Shown in pieces: positions 9,176 through 17,662 of a stretch of 22,748 nt of DNA. Under the pieces are notes generated by a model that saw only the letters and a list, made by a program, of their open reading frames with translations, was not told where the DNA came from and made no database searches. The stretch is from CAWHQZ01 sp963831645. Its GTDB lineage: Bacteria; Pseudomonadota; Alphaproteobacteria; Rhizobiales; Aestuariivirgaceae. The stretch covers positions 1 to 22,748 of the forward strand of contig CAWHQZ010000022.1 in NCBI GenBank assembly GCA_963831645.1, given 5' to 3'. The first letter of the stretch is position 1. Every line of letters begins with the position of its first letter. The translations under genes were made by a program, and so were the position numbers.

Positions 9176-11756
9176 TGTCCGCTATCGCCGGATTTGAGCC
9201 GAACCCCCGAAGCATCGAGCGATCTGCCGGGAAGTGTCATCACGCAATGATCCGAGTGGTATCGAGCCGACGACTGCCGGGCGCGGCATGCTGCTCGATC
9301 GCCCATGTATCGCCATGGTGCTGGCCGGCGCAGAGCCAACGGTGAGCGAGCGCCCGCAATCTGCCCGTATTCGCGACTCTCCGAGCTGTTTCCAGGCGGG
9401 TTGCCAGCAACCTTCAAGACCAAGCCAAAATCCTCGACCCGGCGACGGCAACGTGCGGTGGCCCTGGTGGTTGAGCAGTCTCGCCGGTCATGCGGTCGAA
9501 CAGCATGCGGTGCGCAGCAACGATCATCAGACGATCATCGTCGCGTCGCTTCCACTGGCCGGGCAGCGCCGCGAGGCGGGACGATTGGGCGGTGGGACTT
9601 CTCGAACCATCTCTGCGGCACGACGGAGATGCTTCGAAGCGGATCTGGCCAAGGGATGAGAGGTACTTCAGGAAGTCTGCGCAGAGGGCGGCGTCGACAT
9701 CCGGCCTGTATTTGGCGAGGCGAGGAAGCGCGGATACCGGTCTTTACAGGAGTGCGAGCAACGCTCCTGTTCGGGCAGGGATCCGGTTCGCGATCTGCTT
9801 GCCCTGATTACCGATCCGTAGCCTCCATATCGGTCCGCCTCACGTCGGACAGACGGCGACGCTGATCGTTCCGGCGCGGCCGGCCTGCCGACGCCGGATC
9901 ACGTTGAAGTATCGGACCGCGCGGCGGCGGTTGCTGGGCCCAGCGCATCGGGTTTCCAGTCGTTGTCGAGCCGGTGACCCGACCGCGGGTCGGCATCACC
10001 ACCGCCATTTCGACCGTCGCCGGTGTGGAGCGTGCGTAGGACTGGCACGCCGGTTGGATAAGGTGTAGCAGTCGAAGGCTTGATCCCCGGCAATACCCCC
10101 GGCCGTTGGCCATCGGCGGCGCTTCGTCGCCGACAGTTTCCACCGAGCCGACGCTGGTCATGGCGAGGCGGCGCACCGCTTCTAGCTCGTCGATGCACTC
10201 GACAGCGGGATCGGGGCGAGGGCCGAACCACCGCAAACCCTTGACATGGCTGCGCTCCACGCCGAGGCCGAGAGCATCCGCTCTGCGGGCGCTGACAAAG
10301 GACTCGTCCTGCCAGCAGGACGAAGCCCGAGCCTCGCTCGACCAGCAACCTCTCCCGCGGCGGCCTGACCCGTGACGTCACCAGCACCGTGCATGAGACA
10401 AACCGCTCCACGGCGAACTGCGCCACCATCATGGGCCCATTTCGCAGGTATCGATTTCCGACCCAGCGCCATTGATTTGCGTGGCAGCACCGGCGGAGCT
10501 GTGGTCGAAGTGATACTCGCCGGCTCGGATGCATCGTTCGCCGCGATCGGTCCCGGCGTCATGTCGCCGCTGCGGTTTGCCGACTGTCCCGGCAGGCGCT
10601 CCGAGCCGGAGCCGGTTGTTGCGGACCAGCAACCAACGGCGAGACGACGACGACTTCCATGATCGCGGGATGCTGCGTTGCTGCGGTCGGTGACCGGCGG
10701 GCGACGACAGGCGAACTCGCGATTGACGACCAAATCGTGGAGCCGGGAAATAGCGCCGGCCCGCGAGCGGCGTACCACATTCCTTCCCGCCATCGTCCAG
10801 CCGCCGCCCGTAGACGGCGCGCGGCGCCGTCATAGAATACGGACTCGGTCTTGAGCGCTGCGACGTAGCCGTCGTGCTGAACATAGAGGCCGACGATAGT
10901 GGTGGATCGGCATCTCAACGTCGACGAGCTGCTAGCGTTAGCAGTGGTTGCCGCGGCGCCGATGATGCCGTAGTGCTCAACGCGGACACACCCGCCGCCT
11001 TGCCATGGCCCAGGCGTCCACGGCGGAGCGCATCATTCGCGACAGCGCAGGCAAGCGGGGGGGTCACCGATCATGTCAGTCGCGGCGGCGTTGCTATCAC
11101 CGGCTGCGAGGATCGGCGCGAGGTGATGTACTGGTCTCGAGCAGGACGAGATCGCTTGTCGCCACGCCTCATTGCGATCACTGCCGGAGGCGCTGCGCGT
11201 CACCGACGCCAAGAACGCGTCGCCGGCCCTGGCAGCGGCCGACCAGCTCGGCCTCGAGCGGGCCGAGATCTGCGCAGCCGCCCTGACCTTCGGACGGGCT
11301 CGATCCAACATCGGCGCTCGACGATTTCCGCGGTCTGTCGTTCAGGTGCTGCTTGATGACGCCCACGATGCGCATGGCTCTCGGTCTATCGCCGAATATG
11401 TAGCCAAGCTGACGATTGCCGGACGAAAGATATGTGCCTTTTCGATGAACGGTGAGCGTGTCAGTGACGACGTGGCGCGTCAGAGCGCGGCAGCCCTGGC
11501 CGCGCATTTCGATGCATTGTTCGTTTGTTCACGATCTTGCCAAGCGGCGCGCGGGCCTGAGCCAGGTATTTCGCGACGGCCTCCTGGCTGCCGGAGTGTC
11601 AGACGACTCATCGATCTCCTTGAGAGCGAAGCCAAAGCCATCGACGCCGCGCTTGGATTGGCCAAGCAGGCGCATCGTGGTCGCGGTCCTGTCGGGCGGA
11701 GACCCCGATGGAACTGGCGACGGATTCGCGTGATGAGGCCCGACCTGATCAGCTAG
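9175..11756 (+). pseudogene. Cyanophycin synthetase-like protein (ATP-grasp plus Mur ligase), heavily frameshifted
   Basis: The reconstructed order matches cyanophycin synthetases, which polymerise amino acids by two ATP-dependent amide-forming domains. N-domain: IRVVSSRRLPG then LLDRPCIAMVLAG. Linker: GVRATLLFGQGS near 9760. ATP-grasp: AGLPTPDHVEVSDRAA, GFPVVVEPV, VGITTAISTVAGVERA, VEGLIPGN, a TSNLSRGGLTRDVTSTVH segment (10340-10393) and GIDFRPSAIDL then GGAVVEV. Mur ligase: P-loop TNGETTTTSMIAGML (10632), ERCDVAVVLNIEAD, ADDAVVLNAD, LLDDAHDAHGSRSIAEYV, AGRKICAFSMNG, VFRDGLLAAGVSDDS and TWRRIRVMRPDLIS to TAG 11754. ATG 9175 has GAGGAG 6 bases upstream; ATG 9247, in the same frame, fits the family N-terminus better. 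The Mur P-loop Lys reads Glu and DYAHN reads DDAHD, so this copy is probably inactive. Its natural substrate cannot be inferred. Confidence 0.8.
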
Positions 11757-11789
11757 AAGGTGGCACCGCGCCCATAGCTGACTTCAAGG

Positions 11790-11927
11790 ATGAGTGATCT
11801 GAATGATATTTGCTTCCAGGTGGACAATGGGCGAACTCCCGTCGAGAGGGCTGGGTTCTACTGCTATGGCCCGCGTTCCGGCCTGTTGCTGACCCGCCCA
11901 ACGCGCATACAACTGCCGAGGACTTAA
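11790..11927 (+). CDS. Short ORF between the cyanophycin-synthetase-like and oxygenase genes
   Basis: ATG 11790 opens a 45-codon ORF reading MSDLNDICFQVDNGRTPVER, AGFYCYGPRSGLLL and a basic tail. A second frame overlaps its 3' half and reads NAHTTAEDLKPLDELQWRQV (to 12010), which looks more protein-like than its tail. A single indel would join the two into a protein of about 70 residues. It lies 33 bases after the previous stop, where base composition turns AT-richer. I do not recognise the family. It could be a small accessory protein or a decayed 5' part of something larger. Confidence 0.3.
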   Translation: MSDLNDICFQVDNGRTPVERAGFYCYGPRSGLLLTRPTRIQLPRT

Positions 11928-11928
11928 A

Positions 11929-11951
11929 GCCACTGGATGAACTTCAGTGGC
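11929..11951 (+). other. Perfect 7-bp hairpin before the AT-rich oxygenase gene
   Basis: GCCACTG (11929-11935) and CAGTGGC (11945-11951) pair perfectly around a 9-base loop. There is no T-run after it, so it is not a classical terminator. It sits 37 bases before the ATG of the oxygenase, where a leader hairpin or transcript processing site could act. Its function is unproven. Confidence 0.4.
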
Positions 11952-11987
11952 GGCAGGTCATACAGGTGCATATATATAGGAGTTTTT

Positions 11988-12622
11988 ATGTTGTCATTGA
12001 AGGAAGTTGAATTGAATCTATTCCCTCACCGATTGCCTGGTTCAAAATTGAGAACAGTGGATCGCTAAATCAGGCATTATTCTGGAAACACAAGTCTTAA
12101 AGAAAAATTCACAGGGCATTAGCAAATCAAACAAAGTTGGCTGGCACAGTGAGACAGATTTGTTCTGTCGCAATGAGCCATGTTTTAAAAAGCTGTGCGA
12201 GGAGATTCTGAACGGCACTCCTTAGTCACTCAGAACACGTGCTCCTCTTTTGATCCAAATCAATACAGCTTATTCTGTGATGGCTGGATCAATGTTAATC
12301 TACTACGCCGATACCTCCCTCATCGACACTCTGGATACATCTGGGTCGGGACATATGATGTTAACGTTCCCGAGAGTGACAAGAGACAGAGTGGTGCAAT
12401 CGAATTTTCTTATCCAAGATATATTGACAAGAGACAATAGGCTTCTTAGCAGCCGATTTTTCAAGGACAAGGAGGTTGAAAATCGATATCAGGGACAAAG
12501 GCTATCTTCCCCTCTTATCCACTGCATGGGTGACACCCAATGAGGATAAGGAAGACAGAATTTCCATCGCTTTCAATTTCTGTTTTAGGAAGGACGGAAT
12601 TCACCACTCTTTTGGAGGTTAA
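11988..12622 (+). pseudogene. 2OG-Fe(II) oxygenase, TIGR02466 type, AT-rich and frameshifted
   Basis: ATG 11988 has an excellent AGGAG (11978-11982) 5 bases upstream. The frames, read in order, give: MLSLKEVELNLFP; SPIAWFKIENSGSLNQALFW; ILETQVLKKNSQG; SNKVGWHSETDLFCRNEPCF and KKLCEEILNGT; SFDPNQYSLFCDGWINVN; PHRHSGYIWVGTYDVNVPES, the first iron-ligand region; SGAIEFSYPRYIDK; and finally WVTPNEDKEDRISIAFNFCF to TAA 12620-12622. This is the TIGR02466 family of putative 2OG-Fe(II) oxygenases, with the expected length of about 205 residues. About five indels break it. Its base composition is far more AT-rich than everything around it, including a tatatata stretch upstream, which suggests recent transfer. 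It could hydroxylate the product of the preceding genes, but that is inference. Confidence 0.72.
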
Positions 12623-12665
12623 CCTGGTCTAGCTAATCCGGGTGTCGCCGAGTAGGGCCGATCGA

Positions 12666-13136
12666 TCAGCCTCGCCCTGATGAGGCTGAAGAGAGATATT
12701 GAATCCCCTGGAATCGTGACGTGAGTCGAATGGCGACTGCGCGCCAGTAGATGGTCATCCGCGTGAGAGCGGCTCGGCCGGCGAGGCGAAGAAAAAGCAG
12801 TCGGCCGGCGACCAGCATGTCGTAAAGCCGGCGCGCGTGCCTGTTTGCCTGAACAGCCGTCGCAGCACGTCGTTCGGAAGCGGTCGTGGTGGCAGCCTCG
12901 GCCAGCTGAGGATGGCCTTTTCGCCGGTATACCACCTGCCATTGACGTGGAGGACGATGTCCCGGTTCAGGTCGATTCTCGCCCTCCAGGCGGCGACACC
13001 TCCCAACGCTGCTCGGGCGGGATCAGCTGAGACCGGAAATGCGCGACAGTGCCGCGAAATCGGCGTACCGGCGGCAAAACGGGCACTCCTCGTCATAGAT
13101 CAGGCAGACAGCATCGGGTTGCACCTCATCGGTCAT
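12666..13136 (-). pseudogene. DCC-family (DUF393) thiol-disulfide oxidoreductase-like protein, frameshifted
   Basis: On the minus strand ATG 13136 gives MTDEVQPDAVCLIYDEECPF and CRRYADFAAL; the C-P-F-C pair and preceding Y-D are the hallmark of the DCC family. One frame over it continues WRARIDLNRDIVLHVNGRWY and TGEKAI. The last frame reads LAEAATTTASERRAATAVQA, then RRLYDMLVAGRLLFLRLAG, a typical C-terminus. The usual length is about 130 residues, so the true end is likely near 12750, although the frame stays open to 12666. There are at least two indels. Its redox role is inferred only from the CxxC. DCC genes are often found near HTTM-type membrane proteins; one lies at 15371-17001. Confidence 0.75.
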
Positions 13137-13693
13137 GAAAGGATTACCATTGCAACCCCGAATCGCTCCCGCTGGTTAGGTTTTCCTGACTGTGGTCATG
13201 GTTTGGCGCTTTTCAGTGACGCGGCGACACTCTGTGCTTGAGGTGTGTGGACTCTACGATCTGAGGTGACCGGTCTCGATCTTATCCGTGCTCCCATCCA
13301 TTTACGATTCGCGCTCCTTCGGGACGCTGCGATTGGCGCTCGAGTCGTGGCCAGGTCGTGGCCCGAGAGCAGGCTTCGCCGATTAAGAGATATGGACGAG
13401 ATTTCAGGGTGGGGGCATGTCGCGTCGCGAACGGCTGATGCCCCCCTTCGCACTTCTCAAGGGTGCGGGTACTTTCGCGTCAAATTTGGCTCACGACGAA
13501 ACGCTGCCGTGGACCGAAAACATCGAACCCGGCGCGGTTCCTTTATCGCGGGGTACGGGCCGGGTCCTTGGCAGAACTCCGGACATATAGTCAGCGACCG
13601 CTCTCAGGAGAAGCCTGAGGAGGCGGCGGCCAGAAGAGTAGCAACAGAGGAGAACGTAATTGCCAGTCTCTGCGGCGCCGTCAGTTTCCGAAC
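13137..13693. other. Intergenic stretch with one uncertain short ORF
   Basis: This lies between the DCC gene and the porin. The only candidate is a 57-codon plus-strand ORF at 13417-13590, preceded by GGGTGGGGG. It contains LAHDETLPWTENIEPGAVPL. This faintly recalls the segment before a cupin barrel, but nothing downstream confirms that. I see no tRNA, terminator or repeat. Confidence 0.3.
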
Positions 13694-14704
13694 GAATTGA
13701 CCAAGGAGGTTCACCTTGCCTCGGACAATGTCGATGCTATCGAGGCCGGCTTCTCCCTGATATCAACAACTGCGCCCATCGTACAGCATAGAAGGTGGTG
13801 GAGAATTTCTTCCCTTCTTCGATTCGACGTGGAGCCATCGACCCGAGCGTCACATTATCCGAGACGGCCGCACTCACCACCGACGCCGAACGTCGCAGCC
13901 CCATCTGATTGAAGTCACCATCGCCCTCGCTTCGCCGCAGAAGCAGCCTTCATCGCAAAGTCGACGTCACCGTCGGGGGAGACTGCGCTTCCGTCAAGGC
14001 TCGTCTCGGCAATCGCGAGACCGCCGTCAGGTACCGAGAAGCGTCCCTCGTCACCAAACGCCCAGCCAGCGCGGAGGCGGAAGGTCGACAACCAGTCAAG
14101 CTCGCCTTCGATGTCGGCGTCAACTCTCCCCTCAGGAAGCTCGAGGTTACCACCTTCATCTTGATCGTGGAAATATTCGAGGCTCGCCTTTGTAGTGGCG
14201 TGACTATCATCGAACCAGGTCCAGTCCCATTCAAAACCGAGCACCCAACTGCCGTATTGTCTATTGGAACCCACCTGAAGGCCATAGAGGAAGGTATCGC
14301 CGACTTCGTCCTCTTCTGAGACGTTGCAATCGCCGCCGTCATCATCATCACCTTCTTCGCTGTCACTAGTGCCGCAATTACGACCGAATTGAACAAAGTC
14401 ACCGTCCAACTGGAGAACGTTGCCCGAGAAGTCGAGGTCGTCTTCTATCGGCAAATCGCAGAGGGTCACCCCACCCGGCGCTTCGACTTCACCGTTCTCT
14501 CCCCTGATGTCCGCGATGCTGCCGCAGCCATTCTTGGTGTTGTGCTCGGCCCAACCCCAGCCCAGATTTCCACCAATGTACCAACCATCCCAAAGTGAAC
14601 AGCGGCGGCGGGGGTTTGACGATATCCGCAGCACTGGCAGCACCAGCAAAAACCACCGCCGTTGCCGCGATTGTCGAGGTCATAAGTAGAGACTTGAATT
14701 TCAT
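13694..14704 (-). pseudogene. Omp25-like outer-membrane beta-barrel protein, frameshifted
   Basis: This is an alphaproteobacterial small porin-like surface protein. ATG 14704 follows GGGAGCGGGA and encodes a clear Sec signal peptide: MKFKSLLMTSTIAATAVVFA, then GAASAADIV, with cleavage at ASA-A. One extra base near 14592 shifts PPPPLFT out of the continuing WDGWYIGGNLGWGWAEHN. The long middle frame has alternating aromatic beta strands (YGSWVLGFEWDWTWF, FRLRAGWAFGDEGRF, GGLAIAETSLDG). Near 13920 the frame is lost again; pieces AVSDNVTLG, KKFSTTFYAV and DIVRGKVNLLGQF near 13700 finish the barrel, the last with a C-terminal Phe as expected. An acidic extracellular loop rich in D/E lies at 14300-14360. 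It was probably a single gene with its own promoter. Confidence 0.82.
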
Positions 14705-15370
14705 GGTCGTGCTCCCGCTCCCGATGGATAAGTCTTGTGACTGGCAATTTGCCTGATCGGGCTTTCAAGTAAAGAACCAATGTTGGGTGGTCGGGGTTTT
14801 TTTGATCTCTGTGACCAAATTGCAACAAACAACCCGTTTTTCCGGCGCCAGTCGATTTTCGATAGCAACTGAAATAATTGAATAGGTCGTTCAGCACAGG
14901 AAATGCGCTCGCCCCAAGCACACGGTCGCACGCCTTGCGGCGGATGCCGCCTGCAATCGATGTTCAGACCGAACTCCGTGCAAGTGTGGTCCGGCAACTC
15001 AAGCGAATTGCGATCGTTTCCACCGGACGCTCAATTGCCGCGAATGGCGGCCTGTAATACAGCAAAGAGGCGGCTCCGGAGGCCTTTCTGCGCATTGTCA
15101 TGGCCCACATAGGCCAGTGAGGCGCCGGAAATCATCAAACGCGCACCAGTCGCGTGCAGCTTCAGACGGTTCTTTTGGAAAGGCGTCGCTCTCATTGCCC
15201 ATGACCCGCACCGGCACCGGCGCGGGGGGCGCAGAAATCCGTCCATAGCGTGCCAAATGAATCACCGGCCCAGCCAAGTGCCCGCTCCGGGAAGTTGCTG
15301 CTTTAAGTCACCGGAAAACCGGAACGGCGATCAGCGAGTCGCGCAGATCCGCGCAGCGATTCTGGCGAAC
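14705..15370. other. Stretch without a supported gene upstream of the porin
   Basis: About 670 bases separate the porin start from the end of the HTTM gene. The part next to the porin (14705-14860) is AT-richer and should contain its promoter, but I cannot place -35 and -10 boxes with confidence. A minus-strand frame at 15031-15246 is open for 71 codons without recognisable motifs. No RNA gene is seen. Confidence 0.35.
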
Positions 15371-17001
15371 CTACCACTGGGAGTTCCAAAGGCTCTCGCC
15401 GCTGTCCAGTGAACACACGGCAGCTTCATGCAGGTCCGGCATCGCTCCTCCGGCAACGCAATCTTTTGGCTGGGGTAAGCCCATGCTGGTCAGCAACTGC
15501 TCAAGGGTCGAGTCTGCCGGAACTCGGCCCGTCCACCTGTTCAATGCGCCGGAGCGGATTGGGATTGGTGGCCGTTTTCCATGGATCATGCCAGATCGTC
15601 GACCGAGTGGCGGCGAGATCGACGGTCGGATTTATCGCCAACGCGGCGCGGCGGTTGTTCAGGCTCATGGGCAGGTAGGCATAGACCCTGACGTCACCGA
15701 CCTGCAGCTTGTCCCTGTACATGCGTGCGACTTGCCATGCCAATTGCTGCACGAGATCGGGATAGAGCGAGACCTTATTGTACTGCCACCGTGACATGTA
15801 TCGTCCCAGGTTCGGTACGCGGATCGTGCCTTGCTCGGGTATATGCACTGCGAGACGCACGCCGGGAGTTTCGCGATCCGTCAATTTCATGCGCCAGGCG
15901 AACCGATGGCCTTCGTTCGTCGACTCCACCCAGCCGGGGTAGAGGACATGGCGCAGCGGGAAAAGAGCCTGGAACAGCAGCCAGGAGGTGCAGAAAGCGA
16001 CGAGCATGTCGGTTGCCGAACGACTTCGGTTCCAGCGAGAGCTGCTCGGGAGCCGGTGAGGGCACTGCAAGCGCCGGCCACGGGGCCAATGCACGCCGCG
16101 GCCAGTCGGCCGCAAGAACAGCGTGCTAACAGCCATCGTCATCCACGGGAATATGCCGATATTGAACACGAAATGATTGATGACGTGGAAAACGCAATAA
16201 AGGAGAAACACCGGCAGCCGTGTGCGCCGGAAGAACAGCAGCGGGGCGCCGACGATATGAAGAATGATGATCCCGTAGGCGCCGAGAGCGACGATGATAG
16301 TCGCTTTCCCAGAGAGGTCCGAGAAACTGCATGTCCTGTCTTCGCAGCAGCCAGGTTCTCAGGGGCTCCAGCTGAAGCCAGTCGGAGTTGATTTTGACCA
16401 GGCCGGCATAGATCAGGATGATCTCGATCTGCACCTTGAACAGGAGCAGATAGATCCTGGGCGCATGCTCGCCGGAAGTCCTGAAGAACAGAAACCGGTC
16501 GATCGAGAAAGCCCGGTGCGCGGGGCTGACCGAAAGCAGGACCAGGGTGATGATCAGCATGTAATAGTGATTGAGATAGCCTTCCGGCTGCAGAAGGAAG
16601 CCATAGGAGACGAGGACCAGGCTCAGGAGGCTGAAGAACCGGAAGAAAAAGCCGACTGCGATCGCTATGCCGGAAAGGAAAAGGACATAGGGCAGGTAGA
16701 CCGCCAGCTCGGGGACTTCCTGGACCCAGTGAAAGAACTGATACCTGAAACTGAAGGCAAGCTCCCCGCCGCTGGGATAAAAGAAGTGCTGCCCCTTGCG
16801 CACGGCGTCAACGGCAACCAGAAGCCCGATGAAGATCCGCACCACTGCCATGGAGGCCGTGTCGACCGGAGCGAACAGGTAGCTCCAGGATAGGAACCGG
16901 CGGAGGCTCTCGAGTCGCCGGCGAACCGCTAACCCGACGTCATTAGCTCCCGCTGCCGGGAGCCAGCGATCAGGAGCAAAGCTTTCCTGAGTGGTGGTCA
17001 T
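15371..17001 (-). pseudogene. HTTM-domain (vitamin-K-dependent carboxylase-like) membrane protein, frameshifted
   Basis: ATG 17001 starts MTTTQESFAPDRW, followed by a soluble stretch and the first helix ASMAVVRIFIGLLVAVDAVR. Several hydrophobic helices follow (AVYLPYVLFLSGIAIAVGFF, FSLLSLVLVSYGFLL, YYMLIITLVLLSVS). The family signature is VQIEIILIYAGLVKINSDWL then EPLRTWL. Near 16318 the frame shifts to GKATIIVALGAYGIIILHIV and further helices (VFLLYCVFHVINHFVFNIG). Two compensating shifts near 16100 and 16020 surround RPDWPRRALAPWPALAV. The C-terminal soluble part includes HVLYPGWVESTNEGHRFAWR and NLGRYMSRWQYNKVSLYPDL. A last shift near 15530 leads to a stop at 15371. The reconstructed size is about 500 residues and it is an inner-membrane protein. 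Carboxylase activity is not established for bacterial HTTM proteins. Confidence 0.82.
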
Positions 17002-17298
17002 GGCTCAGCGCTATTCCAGTGACAGTGGCGCCCGACCCGCTCTCGAACTCACCTCTAAACTCTACCACCCGACGCAACAGGTATCCATTAGATCCAGCAG
17101 CTTGATTCATTTGCGCGACCTCCCGACGACCAGAATCCATTCAAGTCCTTGAAAATAATGAATTCGGGAATCAGCAGGTGTTGCCCTACCGCAACAGTCA
17201 CGAAAAATCTCGCAGTTTTCCGCCATTTTTCGTTGGTCAGCGGAGGAAAGTGTCAGTTATCATCTAGCGTTTGCAGTGAGTAGCGTTGAGTAAGGTAA
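17002..17298. promoter_or_regulatory. Divergent intergenic region, HTTM gene versus small exported protein
   Basis: This is roughly 300 bases with an AT-rich centre (17140-17240). It lies between the leftward HTTM gene and the rightward small ORF, and is likely to carry promoters for both. I cannot assign boxes reliably, and no tRNA or operator palindrome is visible. Confidence 0.3.
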
Positions 17299-17502
17299 GT
17301 GCGTAAGCAACTTCTTATGGCGGGGATCGCGACTGCGGTCCTGTTACTCGGCACCTCGGCCGCGGCCTACGCTGCCCGTTTGGCAGCGGCGGCCGGTGCC
17401 AGCTACGGCTTTGGCTGCATCAACTCAGAACTCGGCTTTTCGGATAGCGATCGGGTGCTTGGCGCCCGCGTCGGTCTACGCTCGCAGCCCGGAATCTTCT
17501 GA
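17299..17502 (+). CDS. Small exported protein of unknown function
   Basis: GTG 17299 opens a 67-codon ORF beginning MRKQLLMAGIATAVLLLGTS and AAAYAARL. This is a textbook signal peptide with basic start, hydrophobic core and cleavage after AYA. The mature part is only about 42 residues: Ala/Gly-rich, then GCINSELGFSDSDRVLGARV and GLRSQPGIF. It has one Cys and no known domain. Upstream TAAGGTAA offers only a weak ribosome binding site. A strong terminator begins 25 bases after the stop, which supports a real single-gene transcript. The C-terminus ends bluntly, so a late indel is possible. Confidence 0.55.
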   Translation: MRKQLLMAGIATAVLLLGTSAAAYAARLAAAAGASYGFGCINSELGFSDSDRVLGARVGLRSQPGIF

Positions 17503-17526
17503 TCCGGCCCGATTAGCACAGAGTGA

Positions 17527-17557
17527 AGGGCGGCTTCGGGGAGCCGCCCTCTTTTTT
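17527..17557 (+). terminator. Rho-independent terminator
   Basis: The stem AGGGCGGCT (17527-17535) pairs perfectly with AGCCGCCCT (17542-17550) around TCGGGG, and is followed by CTTTTTT. It ends the transcript of the small exported protein. Confidence 0.9.
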
Positions 17558-17619
17558 GGCGGATTTGGTCAGCATCTTTCGCCGGCGAGCGAACCACCCT
17601 CGGGTTATGTCCCGTTTTC

Positions 17620-17662
17620 TCGTCATGGCCGGCGACCCGGCCAGCTTTCGCTGGCATGACGA
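17620..17662. repeat. Imperfect palindrome beside the first GIY-YIG gene
   Basis: TCGTCATGGCCGGC at the left end and GCTGGCATGACGA at the right end form an imperfect inverted repeat. A second internal inversion, CCGGCGACCCGG, lies in between. The ends share the TCGTCAT...ATGACGA outer sequence with the inverted repeats at 21587-21618 and 21927-21958, which also flank a GIY-YIG gene. This is the REP-like type of element common between alphaproteobacterial genes. Confidence 0.6.

Noticed and set aside
9175..9240. MSAIAGFEPNP start resembling MlrC (M81) or asparagine synthetase N-termini
   Set aside because: Nothing downstream supports either family, while cyanophycin-synthetase segments follow in order to 11756.
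9808..10918. Long minus-strand open frames (up to 211 codons) opposite the CphA-like gene
   Set aside because: They are antisense shadows in GC-rich DNA. Plus-strand fragments carry the recognisable ATP-grasp and Mur ligase motifs.
13915..14319. Plus-strand and alternate minus-strand frames across the porin
   Set aside because: Only one minus frame shows beta-barrel strands and connects to the signal peptide.
16294..16893. 199-codon plus-strand frame rich in Glu/Gln/Asp
   Set aside because: It is antisense to HTTM membrane helices; the hydrophilic composition is what the complement of hydrophobic codons gives.
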